Notes: generated by a model not told the origin, from the letters alone. A stretch of 64,000 nucleotides of DNA from Dipteronia dyeriana (GCA_032871835.1 CM065297.1:44021098-44085097); one strand, 5' to 3'; shown: positions 21,021 to 32,654, numbered from the stretch's first letter. Numbers and translations are program-made.

Positions 21021-22425
21021 GATTTCTAAAACAATAACAAAAATTATATAAGTAAATAATCATGATAAAGCACTTTTGAATATTTATCTTGCATTAAATA
21101 AAATAATTCAATCGTAAAAAATTCAATGGTTATCCAACACCCATAAATGTCCCTCCTCATTTGGAAGTTTGCAACATTTACTAGTTGGACTAGGTCCCAC
21201 CTAATTGTTAACAACAACCAACGTTTTCAATTTTAGCCTTACAATTTTATTGACAAGAACTCTTGGGAGGATATTAATAAAATCACATTGAGTGTGTTAC
21301 CAAGTTATCGACCTCCATTATAGTCCCTCACAAATTTCCCTTATCTTGGAGTAGATATTGTTTGGGCTAATTGTCTAGTCTATCCTTGTAAGGAAGTATC
21401 TTGCTAAATTCCATTCATGAATACCTCTTGGGAGGTTATTACATGAAACATAAAGCTCAACTAAACTTGGAGGCCGTAGGTGTTCCAAAACACCTTCTCC
21501 CACTCAATTGTTTAAGGGGTCTGATCGAATTCCATAAAAAGATTTACCAAGTAATCTAGATGCCAATTAGAAACCTAAATCATTAAATGCATGTTCATAC
21601 CAAAAGAGATATATGAGTGACACACCTATTCTATATGTCATGTTATCAAACAATGACAAATATTGCAATATTTACAAAATATAAATAGCTACAATTTTGG
21701 TCCATCCTAGCTAAAGTAAATTACATGTCTTGGAATACAAAAAAAACTCCTTTCCTGGCGAACAAGTCTTCAAGCGACCTTCATAGTTTGGACTCCCTCG
21801 GCTGCCTCCCATGGGCGTGCACACCCTTGGCCTCTACCCATGGGCGTGTGCATGCCACAACCCCATAAAGGGCTGCCATGTGCAGCCCATGGTTTCCATA
21901 GGGCTGCCGTGTGCAGCACATGCCACAACAAATTTGGCCGCGTGCTCTTCGCACGTTTGTCGTACATTAGTTGCTATGGCTCACACGGTCCCAAACTTGT
22001 TCCGGTTGCTCCCAATTCTTCAAATCTTCGAGTCTTCGATACTTGAATGTATTATAGAAGAATTTAAAATATATAAAAAATACTGCAGTTTATTTTATTT
22101 TATTTTATTACAACATGGTGCAGTATTTTTTTTATTACAACAACAAAATAAAAAAAATAAAAAAAAACTTAGCAACTACCAAGAAGGAAATTATGGCGAT
22201 GATAGACCACCCTTCTTGTTACAATCCAAAAACAAAAATACATTGAAATTCTAGGACCAAAATTGAGTAATAACAAACCACACATAAAACATATATAGAT
22301 CCATACATTCCAATTTAAAAATATATGCGAATACCTAGAGTGCTATCTCATTCTAAAACACACATATATACAATAAAAGAAAAAGATTCACGTACACATG
22401 CATCAATTAATCAAGGGTACAACCA
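21021..22425 (-). other. Copia B leader (5' UTR)
   Basis: This is the untranslated leader between PBS and gag, about 1.4 kb. It includes the GC-rich block (about 21780-21960) with repeated CCCATGGGCGTG and GGGCTGCC motifs, in a sequence that is otherwise AT-rich. The ORF at 21811-22254 over the block is opposite to the element's sense and is not kept in the same form in other copies. Confidence 0.6.
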
Positions 22426-22438
22426 GGCTCTGATACCA
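22426..22438 (-). promoter_or_regulatory. Copia B primer binding site
   Basis: The plus strand GGCTCTGATACCA is the complement of TGGTATCAGAGCC. It lies two bases from the 5' LTR end (22441). tRNA-Met type. Confidence 0.9.
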
Positions 22439-22440
22439 AT

Positions 22441-23218
22441 TGTAGGGAAAATACGTGCAGCAGAAGCGTGAAAAAATTGGATTAGGATTTCGTATAAATA
22501 TTTTTTTCCCATTTTAATAACAAGAACCTTAACCCTAGATTAATTGATGCATATAATAAGTATCGTACCTTTTTCTTGTGATGATTGAACTAGCACCGAA
22601 TTGAATCCGCAAGATCTTCCAATCCAATCACGAACGTGAATCACCTAGGAGTGTGGGCCCTCTTTATTTAAATTGTATACCTGAGGATGGAAACAAACAA
22701 AATCTTTTTCTTTGTTAGTTTCAACTATCCTCCAAGAGAAAAATCCAAGAACGTCCGGTCACTTGTGAATTATCAATCTAATTGTTTGAAACGCGCATGA
22801 ACCCGATTTGATTTTGTACACAAATCCCTTTTGATGAAAAGGATACTAGTGTACTATCAAAAACAAAAACGTTCTCTTTTTCTCTTTTCTCCTTGGCCAA
22901 ATTCTACACCCTTTATCTATGAGTTGATCGAATTTTGTCTAGAGCAAAAACTAAATTTTTTCTCTCTTAAAATTCTCTCTTGCTAGGCCGAATTCTCTCT
23001 TGAAAAATACCTAGCTTGGCTGAAATTTCACTCGTAGAAACATAGAGCTAGCCAAAAATTATGAGGTGGTATATATAGGATCATAATTCCTCTCCTAAGA
23101 AGGATTTTCTTGGTTGGCAAAAATCCTTTCCTTAGGTGGATTTACTTGGTAGTTAAGAATCTTTTTTCAAAGAAGAATTTTACTCTACACCAAGACTCCT
23201 AAACCAACTCATTAGAGT
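22441..23218 (-). repeat. Copia B 5' LTR, distal part (before T2 insertion)
   Basis: It begins TGTAGGGAAAATACG next to the PBS. A minus-strand TATA-like stretch (TATATATACC, about 23067-23076) is the probable promoter. The LTR stops at AGAGT (23214-23218) where T2 is inserted, and resumes at 35680. Confidence 0.85.
23214..23218. repeat. Target-site duplication of T2, left copy
   Basis: AGAGT directly before TGTTGACTGG. The identical pentamer follows the right LTR end at 35675-35679. Confidence 0.9.
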
Positions 23219-24490
23219 TGTTGACTGGAAATTTACTTGAGATGAGAAATTTCAGTTAACACCCTCGAGACCACTACCACGAAAGCGGTGGCCAGGGTCA
23301 GTATCGTTGGTTCCCGACCTATTTAAGAGGGAGAGATGAGTGGCAAATATAGTAAATGGGAGCTATATTATTGATATATTTCTTTAAGATACAAATAACT
23401 CTCTTGTTTGCTTACAATCTCTCGGAGGAGTAGGGTGGTGGCAACTCAGTGCCTGTCGAATAGTGGAGACGAAGGTGACCGTTTTCTAAAATCAGAATTT
23501 AGGTCTTCTTTCTATGTGTATATCTGCTGTTTATGATTTTCTGTATGTCGCTCGATCTATCTTAGTTATTCCCTTCTTTTCTCTGTCTGTGTTTATCTAT
23601 AAATATCGTCCAAGTAGGTTTCAATTTCGTAAACACTTTGCCGTGATCCCATGAATCCGTTCCCTCCTTATTGGGAGAGATTTGTCATTTGAATTTGAAT
23701 TGTTTCTAGATTCGATGATATGGTTGACGAAGATAAGTTTGTTGCCTTTTTTGAATTATACTCTTGACGTGCATGTGAACATTTTGTAGAGATGATCCCG
23801 TGTGCACTCGTGCCATGAATCTTCATGGAGGTTATACTGCCAGCCGCCTATTGCCCCGTAGAGCGAGGTAGGCCCCTGCTCTGACGAAGATAAGTTTGTT
23901 GCCTTATTTGAATTATACTCTTGACGTGCATGTGAACATTTTGTAAAGACGATCCCGTGTGCACTCGTGCCATGAATCTTCATGGAGGTTATACTGCCAA
24001 CCGCCTATTGCTCCGTAGAGCGAGGTAGGCCCCTGCTCTGGCTCTGTTCCTGGAAGCTTAAGATGGATTTTCCTTGACCCGTGGGGGCCTGAGGTGTTCT
24101 TGTAGACCATCCTAGAAGGTAGCCGGGGTAATGCAGACTTAGGCGAGATTCCTCATTTATGCCCAGCAAGGACATCTGGCTTCTAGAGAGGTTGGCGGGC
24201 TTCTTTTGAATGTCTCTTGAGCTTAGAGACTTCCCCTGGCATTTACGGGGCGATTGTGGAACTCGACCTTAGAGCCGAGGTTCCCCAATAGATGGCCTGG
24301 AGAAGCCCGAGTTCCAGTGCTCTTATAAGGGCTCGTCCCTGTCGCGCTAAGCTTATCTTCTGGTAACTTTGAAGCCAAACCAGCCTTCCCTGCTCCTGCG
24401 GGGTGGCTTTACTATCTTTTTTGGCTTCATGAGTGTCGATTGTAGGTGGAAAATTTTTCTTTGACCCCTGGCCAAATTTTCTTATTAACA
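23219..24490 (-). repeat. T2 3' LTR
   Basis: TGTTGACTGG to CTTATTAACA. It is longer than the 5' LTR (1272 against 1093 bases), mostly because a 157-base segment is present twice in tandem (23726-23882 and 23883-24039). Confidence 0.88.
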
Positions 24491-24505
24491 GAAGTCCCTT
24501 CTGAC
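24491..24505 (-). promoter_or_regulatory. T2 polypurine tract
   Basis: The minus strand reads GTCAGAAGGGACTTC directly before the LTR start TGTTAATAAG. T3 (37938) and T5 (47672) have closely similar tracts at the same place. Confidence 0.7.
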
Positions 24506-24703
24506 TTGAACACTGGTGGTAGAGTTGGGGTTATAGTCAGATTCCTTGTTTAATTGAGAAAGTTTTTTGCCATAAAGATAATTAATGAGAGCGAAATTTT
24601 CTCATTAATTACCCAACATTTTGAATTTGAAACCGAGTGTTATTCGAAGAAAAACGACTGCAATACGGCGGTGATCTTCCCGATGATGTCGCCCATAGAC
24701 CTC

Positions 24704-24710
24704 TATTTAA
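24704..24710 (+). promoter_or_regulatory. TATA box of T2 antisense gene
   Basis: TATTTAA lies 118 bases before the ATG at 24828. It is followed by a pyrimidine-rich CTTTCTTCATACTTCC stretch of the kind seen in plant 5' UTRs. T3 has TATATAAAT at the corresponding place (38188-38196). Confidence 0.55.
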
Positions 24711-25816
24711 GCCCGACCTGCGCGTCACTTTCTTCATACTTCCTCAAATCTCAGACTTTCAAATTTATTTTTCCCCGTTGTCTCTGTCGAAATCTTCCAC
24801 TTGCTTTCTCACCTCTTTTTCCCATCAATGTCGACTTCCACAGATAGTGTTGATGCCTTGGTGGAGGGCTCCGGGGGCCCTAACTTAGCTCCTCTTAAGC
24901 GGGTGCGAAGGATTTCAAGTGACGAGGAATCCTCCTAGCTCCGCCAGCGCCGCTGTTCTAACAAGAATGCTTCTATCAGTTCTGGCTTTTCGAACCGGCC
25001 TGACAATCCTTTGAACCTAGTCGATGAAGACTCTGACATCAAGGAGAGGTTAGATATGGTTGGGTGGGCTTAAGTCACATTGGCGGAGCTTCCTCCAGTT
25101 ATAACCCTTCCTTTTGAACCCGGGATCATCCTTGACTCTACCGTCGACCCTCCTTCGATCGGCTGTTTACGGGACAAGTAAGGTATTCCTGATACCGTTT
25201 CTCTGACTGTCCCCCACCGGAACTATGATGTTTGTAGCCTGCCCAAAGGCGTGCTCCCTATCCACGTCGCGTCTTTTGAGAGCGGGGTGAGACTCCCTCT
25301 TCACCCCACCCTTCGGAGGGCTCTCAATGCTCTCCAGCTGGCTCCACTTCAACTGACGCCTAGCTTCTGGAGGCATTTAATCGGCTTCCTGGTAGTGTGG
25401 AGGGAGCAATGCTAGCTGAGCGGCGTAACTATGGAGCCCTGGGCTGAGGACCTCGCTTCATTTTCCAGATTGGTAGCCTGGCAGGAGTTCCACGAGGCCA
25501 ATTCTATGCCAAGGTTAAGAATAGGGTCAATTTTTTCTTCTCTGGGGCTTTAAAGAAAGACCCGCTTGGAAGAAAGAGTGGGTACTGGCGGGAGAAGACT
25601 AGGGGAGCTTCGTCTTCATCAGCGGGCTTGAGCTCGAGGTTCCTACGGCTTTTAGTGACAAACCCACTTGGGGTCAGGATTCCTTGCCCGATGAGTCTGA
25701 AGCCGTGCTAAAGACCATCCTAGCTCAAAACTATTTGAATCTGAATTTTTCGACCGCCGACCCCTTGGATCCCCGCCGGGTAAACAGGAACCTACGGATA
25801 TCCGGTGCTACCCCTC

Positions 25817-25907
25817 GTAAGTATCTCGATCGATTCTTGTTTTTTTCTTTTTTTCTTTTATTGTTGGTGGGTTCAATTCTGATGATCTTTACTCTTTTCT
25901 CTAATAG
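25817..25907 (+). other. Intron 1 of T2 antisense gene
   Basis: Donor GTAAGTATC after LRISGATPR, a T-rich stretch, acceptor TCTAATAG; 91 bases. In T3 the donor follows the matching LRISVASPS at 39324. Confidence 0.75.
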
Positions 25908-26006
25908 TGTCTGCTGTTGCTCCAGCTTCTCGTGAAGCCCGACAAGCTGGGATACCTTCTCTTCCTTCCAGATCGTCCCCAGGGGCTCTCTCGACTGTTC
26001 CAAAGA

Positions 26007-26020
26007 GGGGGGGGGGGGGG
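26007..26020 (+). repeat. Poly-G tract
   Basis: A run of 14 G within exon 2 of the T2 antisense gene, probably a slippage product that would also shift the frame. Confidence 0.8.
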
Positions 26021-26441
26021 TCAACCACTAAGGTGGTTGCCCCGTTCGTTTCTTCCCCCTCCCCTTCCTAGGTGAAGTTCAAGATGGCTCTTCTGGCATC
26101 TCGGGTTGCGAAGGCTTTAAACCGAGAAGGGTCTGCTTCCCAAGTCGTCAATAAGTCTGTTCCTGCCCTCCTCCAGAATTTTTCACTCCACATTATCCCC
26201 CCCGAGTCCCTCTACCCATTTCTGCAGATCCGGTTGTATCCCGGGTAGTCGAGGTTCCAGGGAGCCCGATACTGATTTTTCTAAGGTCGCCCCTTCTTGT
26301 CCGTACCAGCAATCGAGCTCGGCGGGTCAAGATGAGGTCTTAAAGCAATTTGTCTCATCTTGTCCAGGTGGCGGGCTTTCTAGGATGACCGCAATGCCCG
26401 TGGATATCTTTATCACCAAAGGGTCCGCCTTTTTAGTTGAG

Positions 26442-26526
26442 GTAATTATCGCTTTTACTTCTTCATTGATATGCTTGACTTGTCATTTTCTAACCTGATT
26501 TTCCTTCGCAAGATTTCAAGTTTCAG
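26442..26526 (+). other. Intron 2 of T2 antisense gene
   Basis: Donor GTAATTATC after the GSAFLVE-like end of exon 2, acceptor TTTCAG directly before the coiled coil; 85 bases. The position corresponds to the T4 intron (12379-12448) and to the T3 donor at 42189. Confidence 0.65.
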
Positions 26527-27431
26527 GTGGCCATGGGGCATCAGGTAGCCTTTCTCGGTGATCGGGCAGCCAAGGCTGAGGCTGAAGCTGAGCGAGCCAT
26601 GGGGTTACTTGCGCGGGCTCAGACTCTGGTCCAAGAGATGACCTCCAGCCAACAGGGAATGAAGACACAGCTAGCTGAGCTTCAATGCTATCATGAGAGG
26701 CTGAAGCAGGCTTTTGATTAGGAGACTCTCCGGTCGAAGCTGCCGGCTAGCCAGCGGGATGACTGGAGGGGAGAGGCGAATGCCCTAAATGCTGAGAACC
26801 AAACCTTACAAGATCGAATTACCCAGCTCCAAGCTGAAGTGGAAGCTTGTTTTAGCGAGGGGTACTTCTATGCCTTCTATCTGGTTGCAGAGGCTCTTCC
26901 CCCTCTATTCGATCTCTCTAGTATTGTCGTCTAGGATTGAACAGAGGTCATGTTGCGGGCTACTGAGATGTCTCGCCTTGAAACTAATATAGCTGGTCCT
27001 TCTGGGGAGGGAGCTAAGAAGCAGGGTGAGGTGCCAAATCTCCCTCCTCATATTCCAGCCTTTCCAACATCTGATCCCGGTGAATCCTCGTAGGGGTTTA
27101 TAACGAGGAGCTAGAAAGAGGCCTCACAGAAGCCCGAGATCTTTCCATAGTGCTCTCAGAAATGGGGTCAACAGAAGGCGAGACCATGCCTGAGTCGGTG
27201 ACCAGCCTTCTTGATGCAGCTATTCCTCTTAAAGTTATGGCGGTGATTAATGAAATCGTGGAGGAAGATTCTGTTGACCCCGAGGCGACCGGGGCTGATT
27301 CCTAGGAGGAAGTGGCGGAAGTGATGGATACAGCTGATCTTGATGAGCCGCGACTGGAGAGGAGAGCATGAGGTGAGGTCTATTCTGAGGAGGAGGAAGT
27401 TAAAGGCCCTCAGGAAGACGAAGAAGCTTGA

Positions 27432-27940
27432 GTTCTCTTCCATGTGATTTATTCTGAATGCCCGGAAAAGGGGGTGGGCATCCCATCTTCAACTGTGTTT
27501 GATCTTTTATTATTTTTCCTTTGTAGCCCGGAACCAGGGATTGGGCTCCTCTTACTTGTAGTAGCCTTGTTTGGGGATAGGCTCCCTTACTTGATAATAA
27601 AAGTTTAATCTCAGATCTAAATCTTGCTTCCATGTACTTGCTTGATCGTCCAGCTTTTATATCGAAGCGAGTTATCTTTGGGAAAAATTAAGATAAGAAA
27701 AACAAGTTATTGGCATTGAGCCCCCATACCAATGGAACGCCTAGCTCCACTTCTTCAGCTGACAGTCCCCTTGTTTGATTGTGGGTTTGCTGTAGTAAGT
27801 AACCCTGTATCAAGAAGAGCTAGTAAAATAACAGGAGCATTTAGAGTTTAAGTAAGTCGAGTCCTCCGTCCCCGAGCCCTTTTGGAAGGTTATAGCCCGA
27901 GTAGAACTTTAAGTGGAGAACTGTTTAGTCCCTTCTTAGG
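27432..27940. other. T2 region between antisense gene and tandem repeats
   Basis: This is probably the 3' UTR of the antisense gene (plus strand), with GGGCTCC/GGGATAGGCTCCC motifs that also follow the T3 gene (43250-43370). No ORF here has family resemblance. Confidence 0.45.
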
Positions 27941-28560
27941 CTCGGGATCATGAGGGCTTCCGGGCTTTAAAGCTCGATTCCTTCTTGGGGGTCGTTGCCC
28001 AACCAAGGCATCAGGAGCGCTATCTAGCTATTTCCTAGTCTGGATGGCAACTATGCTCTTACACTCAGATCCTTCTTGGGGGTGATAGCCTGACCAAGGC
28101 ATCAAGAGGGCTATCTAGCTATTTCCTGGTCTCGAGATCTGGATGGCAACTATGCTCTTACACTCAGATCCTTCTTGGGGGTGGTAGCTCGACCAAGGCA
28201 TCATGAGCGCTATCTAGCTATTTCCTAGTCTCGAGATCTGGATGGCAACTATGCTCTTACACTTAGACCCATCTTATGGGTGGTAGCCCGACCAAGGCAT
28301 CATGAGCGCTATCTAGCTATTTCCTCTCGAGATCTTGATGGCAACTATTCTCTTACACTCAGATCTTTCTTGGGGGAGGTCACCTGACTAAGGCATCAAG
28401 GGTGATGAGGGGGCTTCCCCGATCAATCCCTGGTCTCGAGATCTGAATGGAAATTATGCTCTTACACTCAGACCCTTCATGGCGGGGGGTGGTACCAGGC
28501 CGAGGCATTAGAAGTAGCGAGAGGGCTTCCCTGGCTTACTCCTTGTCTTGAGGCGATAAT
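27940..28560. repeat. T2 tandem array, about 98-base units, six copies
   Basis: The motif AAGGCATCA recurs at about 28005, 28096, 28195, 28294, 28390 and 28502. Each unit contains CTATCTAGCTATTTCC, TCGAGATCTGGATGGCAAC and CTCTTACACTCAGA. Related arrays are in T3 and T5. Noncoding. Confidence 0.85.
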
Positions 28561-28719
28561 GTCGAAACTTTCCATGTAGACCTAAATCATTGTAGGACAT
28601 AGTCGAAGATGGAGTAAACAAGAAAACAGGCGAGCTTTATTGATATGGAAGATGGAGTACAATACTGTCAGAAAATAAAAAGAAGCTAGTTAGAGGTTGT
28701 CTGCTCTTGAGTCCCCTGT

Positions 28720-29985
28720 TCAAGGATAGAATTTCCTTAGGTGATCCGTATTCCAAGTATGGTCGATGAGTCGGCCATCTTTATCCTCGAGCTTGTACGC
28801 CCCATTACGGATCACCATCTTTATTAGGTAGGGTCCTTCCCAGTTGGGCACTAGGACCTGACCTCTTCTTGGCGTTCAACGTCACTTTCCTAAGGACCAG
28901 ATCCCTTTCTTTGAAACTTCTGGTTTTAACCCTCTTGTAGAAGTACCTGGCAATCCTGCCTTGGTAGATAGCTACCTTTTCAGCTATTCGATCTTGCTTT
29001 TCCTTCAGGACCAAACTAGCTCGGAGCTTGCTTTCATTGCTTCCCGGTTCAAACCGTTGGACTCTAAAGAAGGTCAACTTGTGCACTATAGGTAGGACTG
29101 CTTCAACCCCGAAGTGAGCGAGTAGGGCGTTTCCCCGGTAGCTGTTCTTTTTGTAGTGCGGTAAGCCCAGAGAACCTCGGGAAGCTCCTCTACCCATCTG
29201 CCTTTCTTTTGTTGTAGTTGTTTCTTCAACAACTTCTTGATGGTTTTGTTCGTGGATTCCACCAGACCATTGGTCTAAGGGTAGGCTACCGAAGCAAACC
29301 GAAGGTCTTTCCCAAACCTTGATAGAAATCTCTGAATCGGGCATTATCGAACTGTTTCCCAAACCTGCATACAACATTGGTTTTGATGAACTTTGTTGTG
29401 TTTTCTTCTGATATCTGGGAGAGTGGTTCAGCTTCAACCCATCTTATGAAGTAGTCAATTGCAATGATAGCATGCTTGGCCTGTCCCGGAGCTGTAGGAA
29501 GTGGTCCAATCAAATCGACCTCCCACATAGCAAAGGGGTATGGCGACCTAAGGGACGACAAACGCTCCGGAGGGAGGTGACTCAAGTTTGCGGCCTTCTG
29601 GCACGCCTCGCAGGTTTGCACCAAGTTCTTAGCATCTTGATGGATGGTCTGCCAGTAATACCCCATGCGGAGAACCTGATATGCAAAGGCCTCTCTACCA
29701 ATATGGTTCCCGCATTTCCCGGAGTGAACCTCTTTCAAAGCCCACTTGGCATCTTCTGGGTGTAGACATCGGAGCAGGGGAAGGGATTTCCCCCTTCGGT
29801 ATAAATGTCCATCTACCATGCAATATCGGACCGAGAGCCTTTTAACCCTCCTAGCTTGGTCGAGCTCCCCTGGGTGTTTTTCGTCCTGTAGATATTCTGC
29901 TAATGGATCCATCCAGCATGGCTGTCGGTCCAGGGTATAAGCTTCCTGACCAGTCATAATGCTAGGTAGGGGGATTACTTGAAGA
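28720..29985 (-). pseudogene. T2 integrase
   Basis: The zinc-binding HHCC region (EVHSGKCGNHIG, CEACQKAAN) lies at about 29730-29600. The core start follows (WEVDLIGPLP with the first Asp, AIIAIDYFIRWVEAEPL). After a frameshift near 29400 the end part reads KKGRWVEELPEVLWAYRTT and the C-terminal region to LEDKDGRLIDHTWNTDHLRK, stopping at 28720-28722. Integrase would join the cDNA to the genome. It lies last in pol, as in Ty3/gypsy. Confidence 0.85.
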
Positions 29986-30039
29986 GGGACTCCATGTGGT
30001 AGGGTCTGGCCACCATAATCAGGAATCCCTTAAATCTAG

Positions 30040-30760
30040 ACCTGAGTTGTTGCACCAGTTTCAGTTAAGCGATCATGTTATCCCCTTTGGCTTGATAATC
30101 CCCGGAAACTTGGTTGACCACGAGTGAAGAGACGCTCTTGATACTTGGGTAATCAACCCCGAGCTCTATGGCATCTTTTATCCCAGCTAGCAGAGCTTCG
30201 TATTCCGCTTCATTGTTCATGGCTTTAAATTCAAACTTGAAACAATGGCAGCACTCAGTTCCTTCTGGTCGATGAGGACTATACCCGCTCCTCCCTCTGA
30301 CTGCCCGGAAGCTTCGTCAATGTAGAGAGTCCATGACTCGTAACCCTTCTGCCAATTATCAGCTTCTAGAATCCTCTCAAGGGTGACATCTGTTATCGCG
30401 GGGGTTGCCTGATCTGAAGGTACTGAAAGCTCAGCTACAAAGTCTGCTAGTGCTTGAGCTTTTATCGTGGTCCTAGGCTTATACTTTAAATCGAACTGGG
30501 TAAGCTCTAGGGCCCATAGAAGCAGCCTTCCAGAAACATCCGGCCTGTGCAAGAACTGACAGAGGGGTTGGTCCGTCACCACTGCTATTGAATGAGCATG
30601 AAAGTAAGGATAGAGTTTCCTTGCCGAAGTCACCAATGCATACACGAGCTTCTCCAGCAAAGTATAGATTTTTTCGGGCTTGGTTAGAGTGTGGCTCACA
30701 TAGTAGATAGGTTGCTGGATCATATCTCTGTATTCCTTGACCAAGGCCCCACTTACAGCG
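30040..30760 (-). pseudogene. T2 RNase H and second (Tat-type) RNase H
   Basis: The frame 30744-30217 holds the RT-linked RNase H (PIYYVSHTLTKPEKIYTLLE, VVTDQPLCQFLHRPDVSGRL, ADFVAELS), a linker, and the second RNase H start (WTLYIDEASGQSEGGAGIVL). After a frameshift at about 30240 it continues as FKAMNNEAEYEALLAG and to about 30040. The doubled RNase H is a known mark of the Tat lineage. Confidence 0.8.
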
Positions 30761-30762
30761 GT

Positions 30763-31760
30763 TTATGAAACGGCCAAGTATATTTCGAGTTCTTCTCCAG
30801 GATTTAGCTTGACCAGCAGTGGAGGGCTCGTTAGGTATCTTTTCAAAGCTTGGAAAGCCTGTTCGCTCTCCTGATCCCACTTCATGTTTCCTCTCTGCTT
30901 GATAGCTTTGAAGAATGGTAGGCACTTATCGGTAGACTGGGAGATGAACCTGTTGAGCGCTGCTACCTGACCGGCCAAAGATTAAACCTGTTTAAGAGAT
31001 GTGGGGGATTCTAGATCCAGGATAGCCATGATTTTTCTAGGTTAGCCTCTATGCCTCTCTCATGGACAATGAAGCCCATAAACTTCCCTGTAGTTACACC
31101 AAAGGCGCATTTAGAAGGGTTCAATCTCATTTGATTTTCCCTTAGAATCATGAAAGTCCTACGAAGGTCGTCCAGGTGGCCTTCTGAGGTCGAAGATTTA
31201 GTGATCATATCGTCAATATATACCTCCATCGACATTTCAATTTTGGGCTTGAACAAACGGTTGACTAACCGCTGGTAAGTAGCTCCAGCATTTTTGAGCC
31301 CGAAAGACATCACCTTGTAGCAGTATAGGCCTTGCGCGGTGATAAAGCTGGTCTTTTCTTGGTCCGCGGGATGCATCATAATCTGATTGTAGCCAGAAAA
31401 CAAGTCCATGAAGCTCAAGAGCTTGTTCCCATAGGTAGAATCGACCAACTGATCAATTTTTGGCAGAGGAAAACTGTCCTTCGGGCATGTCCGGTTGAGG
31501 TTGGTGTAGTCAACGCACATGCGCCACTTCCCATTTGCCTTCGTTACCATGACCAAGTTGGCGAGCCAATCTTGATAGCGGGCTTCTCAAATGAAGCCTG
31601 CCTGGGTGAGTTTATCCACCTCTTCTTGAACCGCCACATTTCTTTCATTGTTGAAGTGGCGCCTTTTCTGTTTAACGAGCTTGAAGGTCGGATCCACCGC
31701 CAGTCGATGTGCAGCAAATGTCATTGGGATCCCCGGTACCTCCGTATTTTTCTAGGCAAA
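30763..31760 (-). pseudogene. T2 reverse transcriptase
   Basis: The block KANGKWRMCVDYTNLNRTCP, FPLPKIDQLVDSTYGNKLLS, SFGLKNAGATYQRLVNRLF and catalytic MEVYIDDMITKSS (about 31235-31195) lies in one open frame, 31556-31011. The N-terminal part up to about 31760 is split by a stop near 31590. The thumb/connection part (FISQSTDKCLPFFKAIKQR, QAFQALKRYLTSPPLLVK) continues in a second frame at 30978-30763. Confidence 0.88.
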
Positions 31761-32127
31761 AATATCGTTGAACTCTATGAGAAGCCTAATCAAGCCCTCT
31801 TTCATTCCTGGCTCAAGGGTAGCACCGATCTTAGCGACCTTCGAGGGATCGGTTAGTCAAATAGAAATCTCCTCTAACTTGTCAACCGTTTGGCCGCTGT
31901 CCCATTTTTTTCTTTGTTCTTCCATGTCAAGCACCACAAGGCCTTATTTGGGACAATCGGTGGAGTCCACGTCTTCTAGGTTCAGTGTCGGGGTTATCCC
32001 GCCTTAGATAGTCGTTACTTTGTCGAGTTGTTTAGCTAGAGCTGCTGGGTTAGCCGACATTGCGTAGCATTTCCTAGTTGCTTCTGATCACCTCGAACCT
32101 CTCCCACCTTGTCTCCTACCGGGAACT

Positions 32128-32654
32128 TCAGGACATTATGGTAAATAGACAGGACCCCTTCAGGGATGATAGGAATAGCCTCCCAAATGTTGCGTTGTAA
32201 GCCGATGGGGTATCCACCACCACGAAGTCGGTCATGATGTTTTGTTGGAGAGGTGCGGCTCCGATGATCACTGGTAGGATTTTTGATCCTACGGGTGTGA
32301 TGGAGTCCCCAGTGAACCCGTATAATGGAGTAGAGCAACTATTGTAGCACCATTGCTTCAAGTTTAGTTTTTCCAAAGTGTCTTTGAACAGAACGTCGAC
32401 GCTGCTACCTGTGTCGACGAGCACGCGGTGCACCATGAAGTTGGCAAATTGTAATGTAATGACCATGGGGTCATCATGTGGTTGCACGGTGTTAAAGACA
32501 TTTGCTTCGGTGAAGATGATTTGAGATAGCTAGGAGGGGTTGGTCGGTCTCTGGTAGACCTTGAAGATATCCCGCCCTTCGTCCGTAAGAGGGACCTTCC
32601 TCGCATGGTTTTTTCTAGAATTGTTAGAGGTGCCGGCCAGAGTGGGACCTCCAC
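32128..32654 (-). pseudogene. T2 aspartic protease
   Basis: VHRVLVDTGSSVDVLFKDTL (about 32440-32370) keeps the Asp-Thr-Gly active site. ILPVIIGAAPLQQNIMTDFV follows. The protease is preceded by a gag-protease linker. A frameshift near 32370 to 32480 and another at about 32130 interrupt the reading. Confidence 0.8.

Larger units (their letters stand above)
24828..27431 (+). pseudogene. T2 antisense gene (aORF): Transposase_28-like domain plus coiled coil
   Basis: This gene runs opposite to gag-pol. It starts MSTSTDSVDALVEG at 24828; exon 1 includes KRVRRISSDEESS and then the domain FPLH/LPLHPTLRRALNALQLA, LTPSFWRHLIGFLVVW (about 25220-25410). This resembles the plant family named putative gypsy type transposon (Pfam Transposase_28). 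Introns at 25817-25907 and 26442-26526 are followed by a coiled coil (VAMGHQVAFLGDRAAKAEAE onward) and an acidic C-terminus ending at TGA 27429-27431. In-frame TAG/TAA stops (for example 24936) show it is dead. Function is unknown; similar antisense ORFs are known in Grande and other Tat elements. Confidence 0.7.

Noticed and set aside
24828..27431. The antisense gene as a host gene captured by insertion
   Set aside because: The same gene is in T2, T3 and T4 at the corresponding element position, so it belongs to the element family and is not a local host gene.
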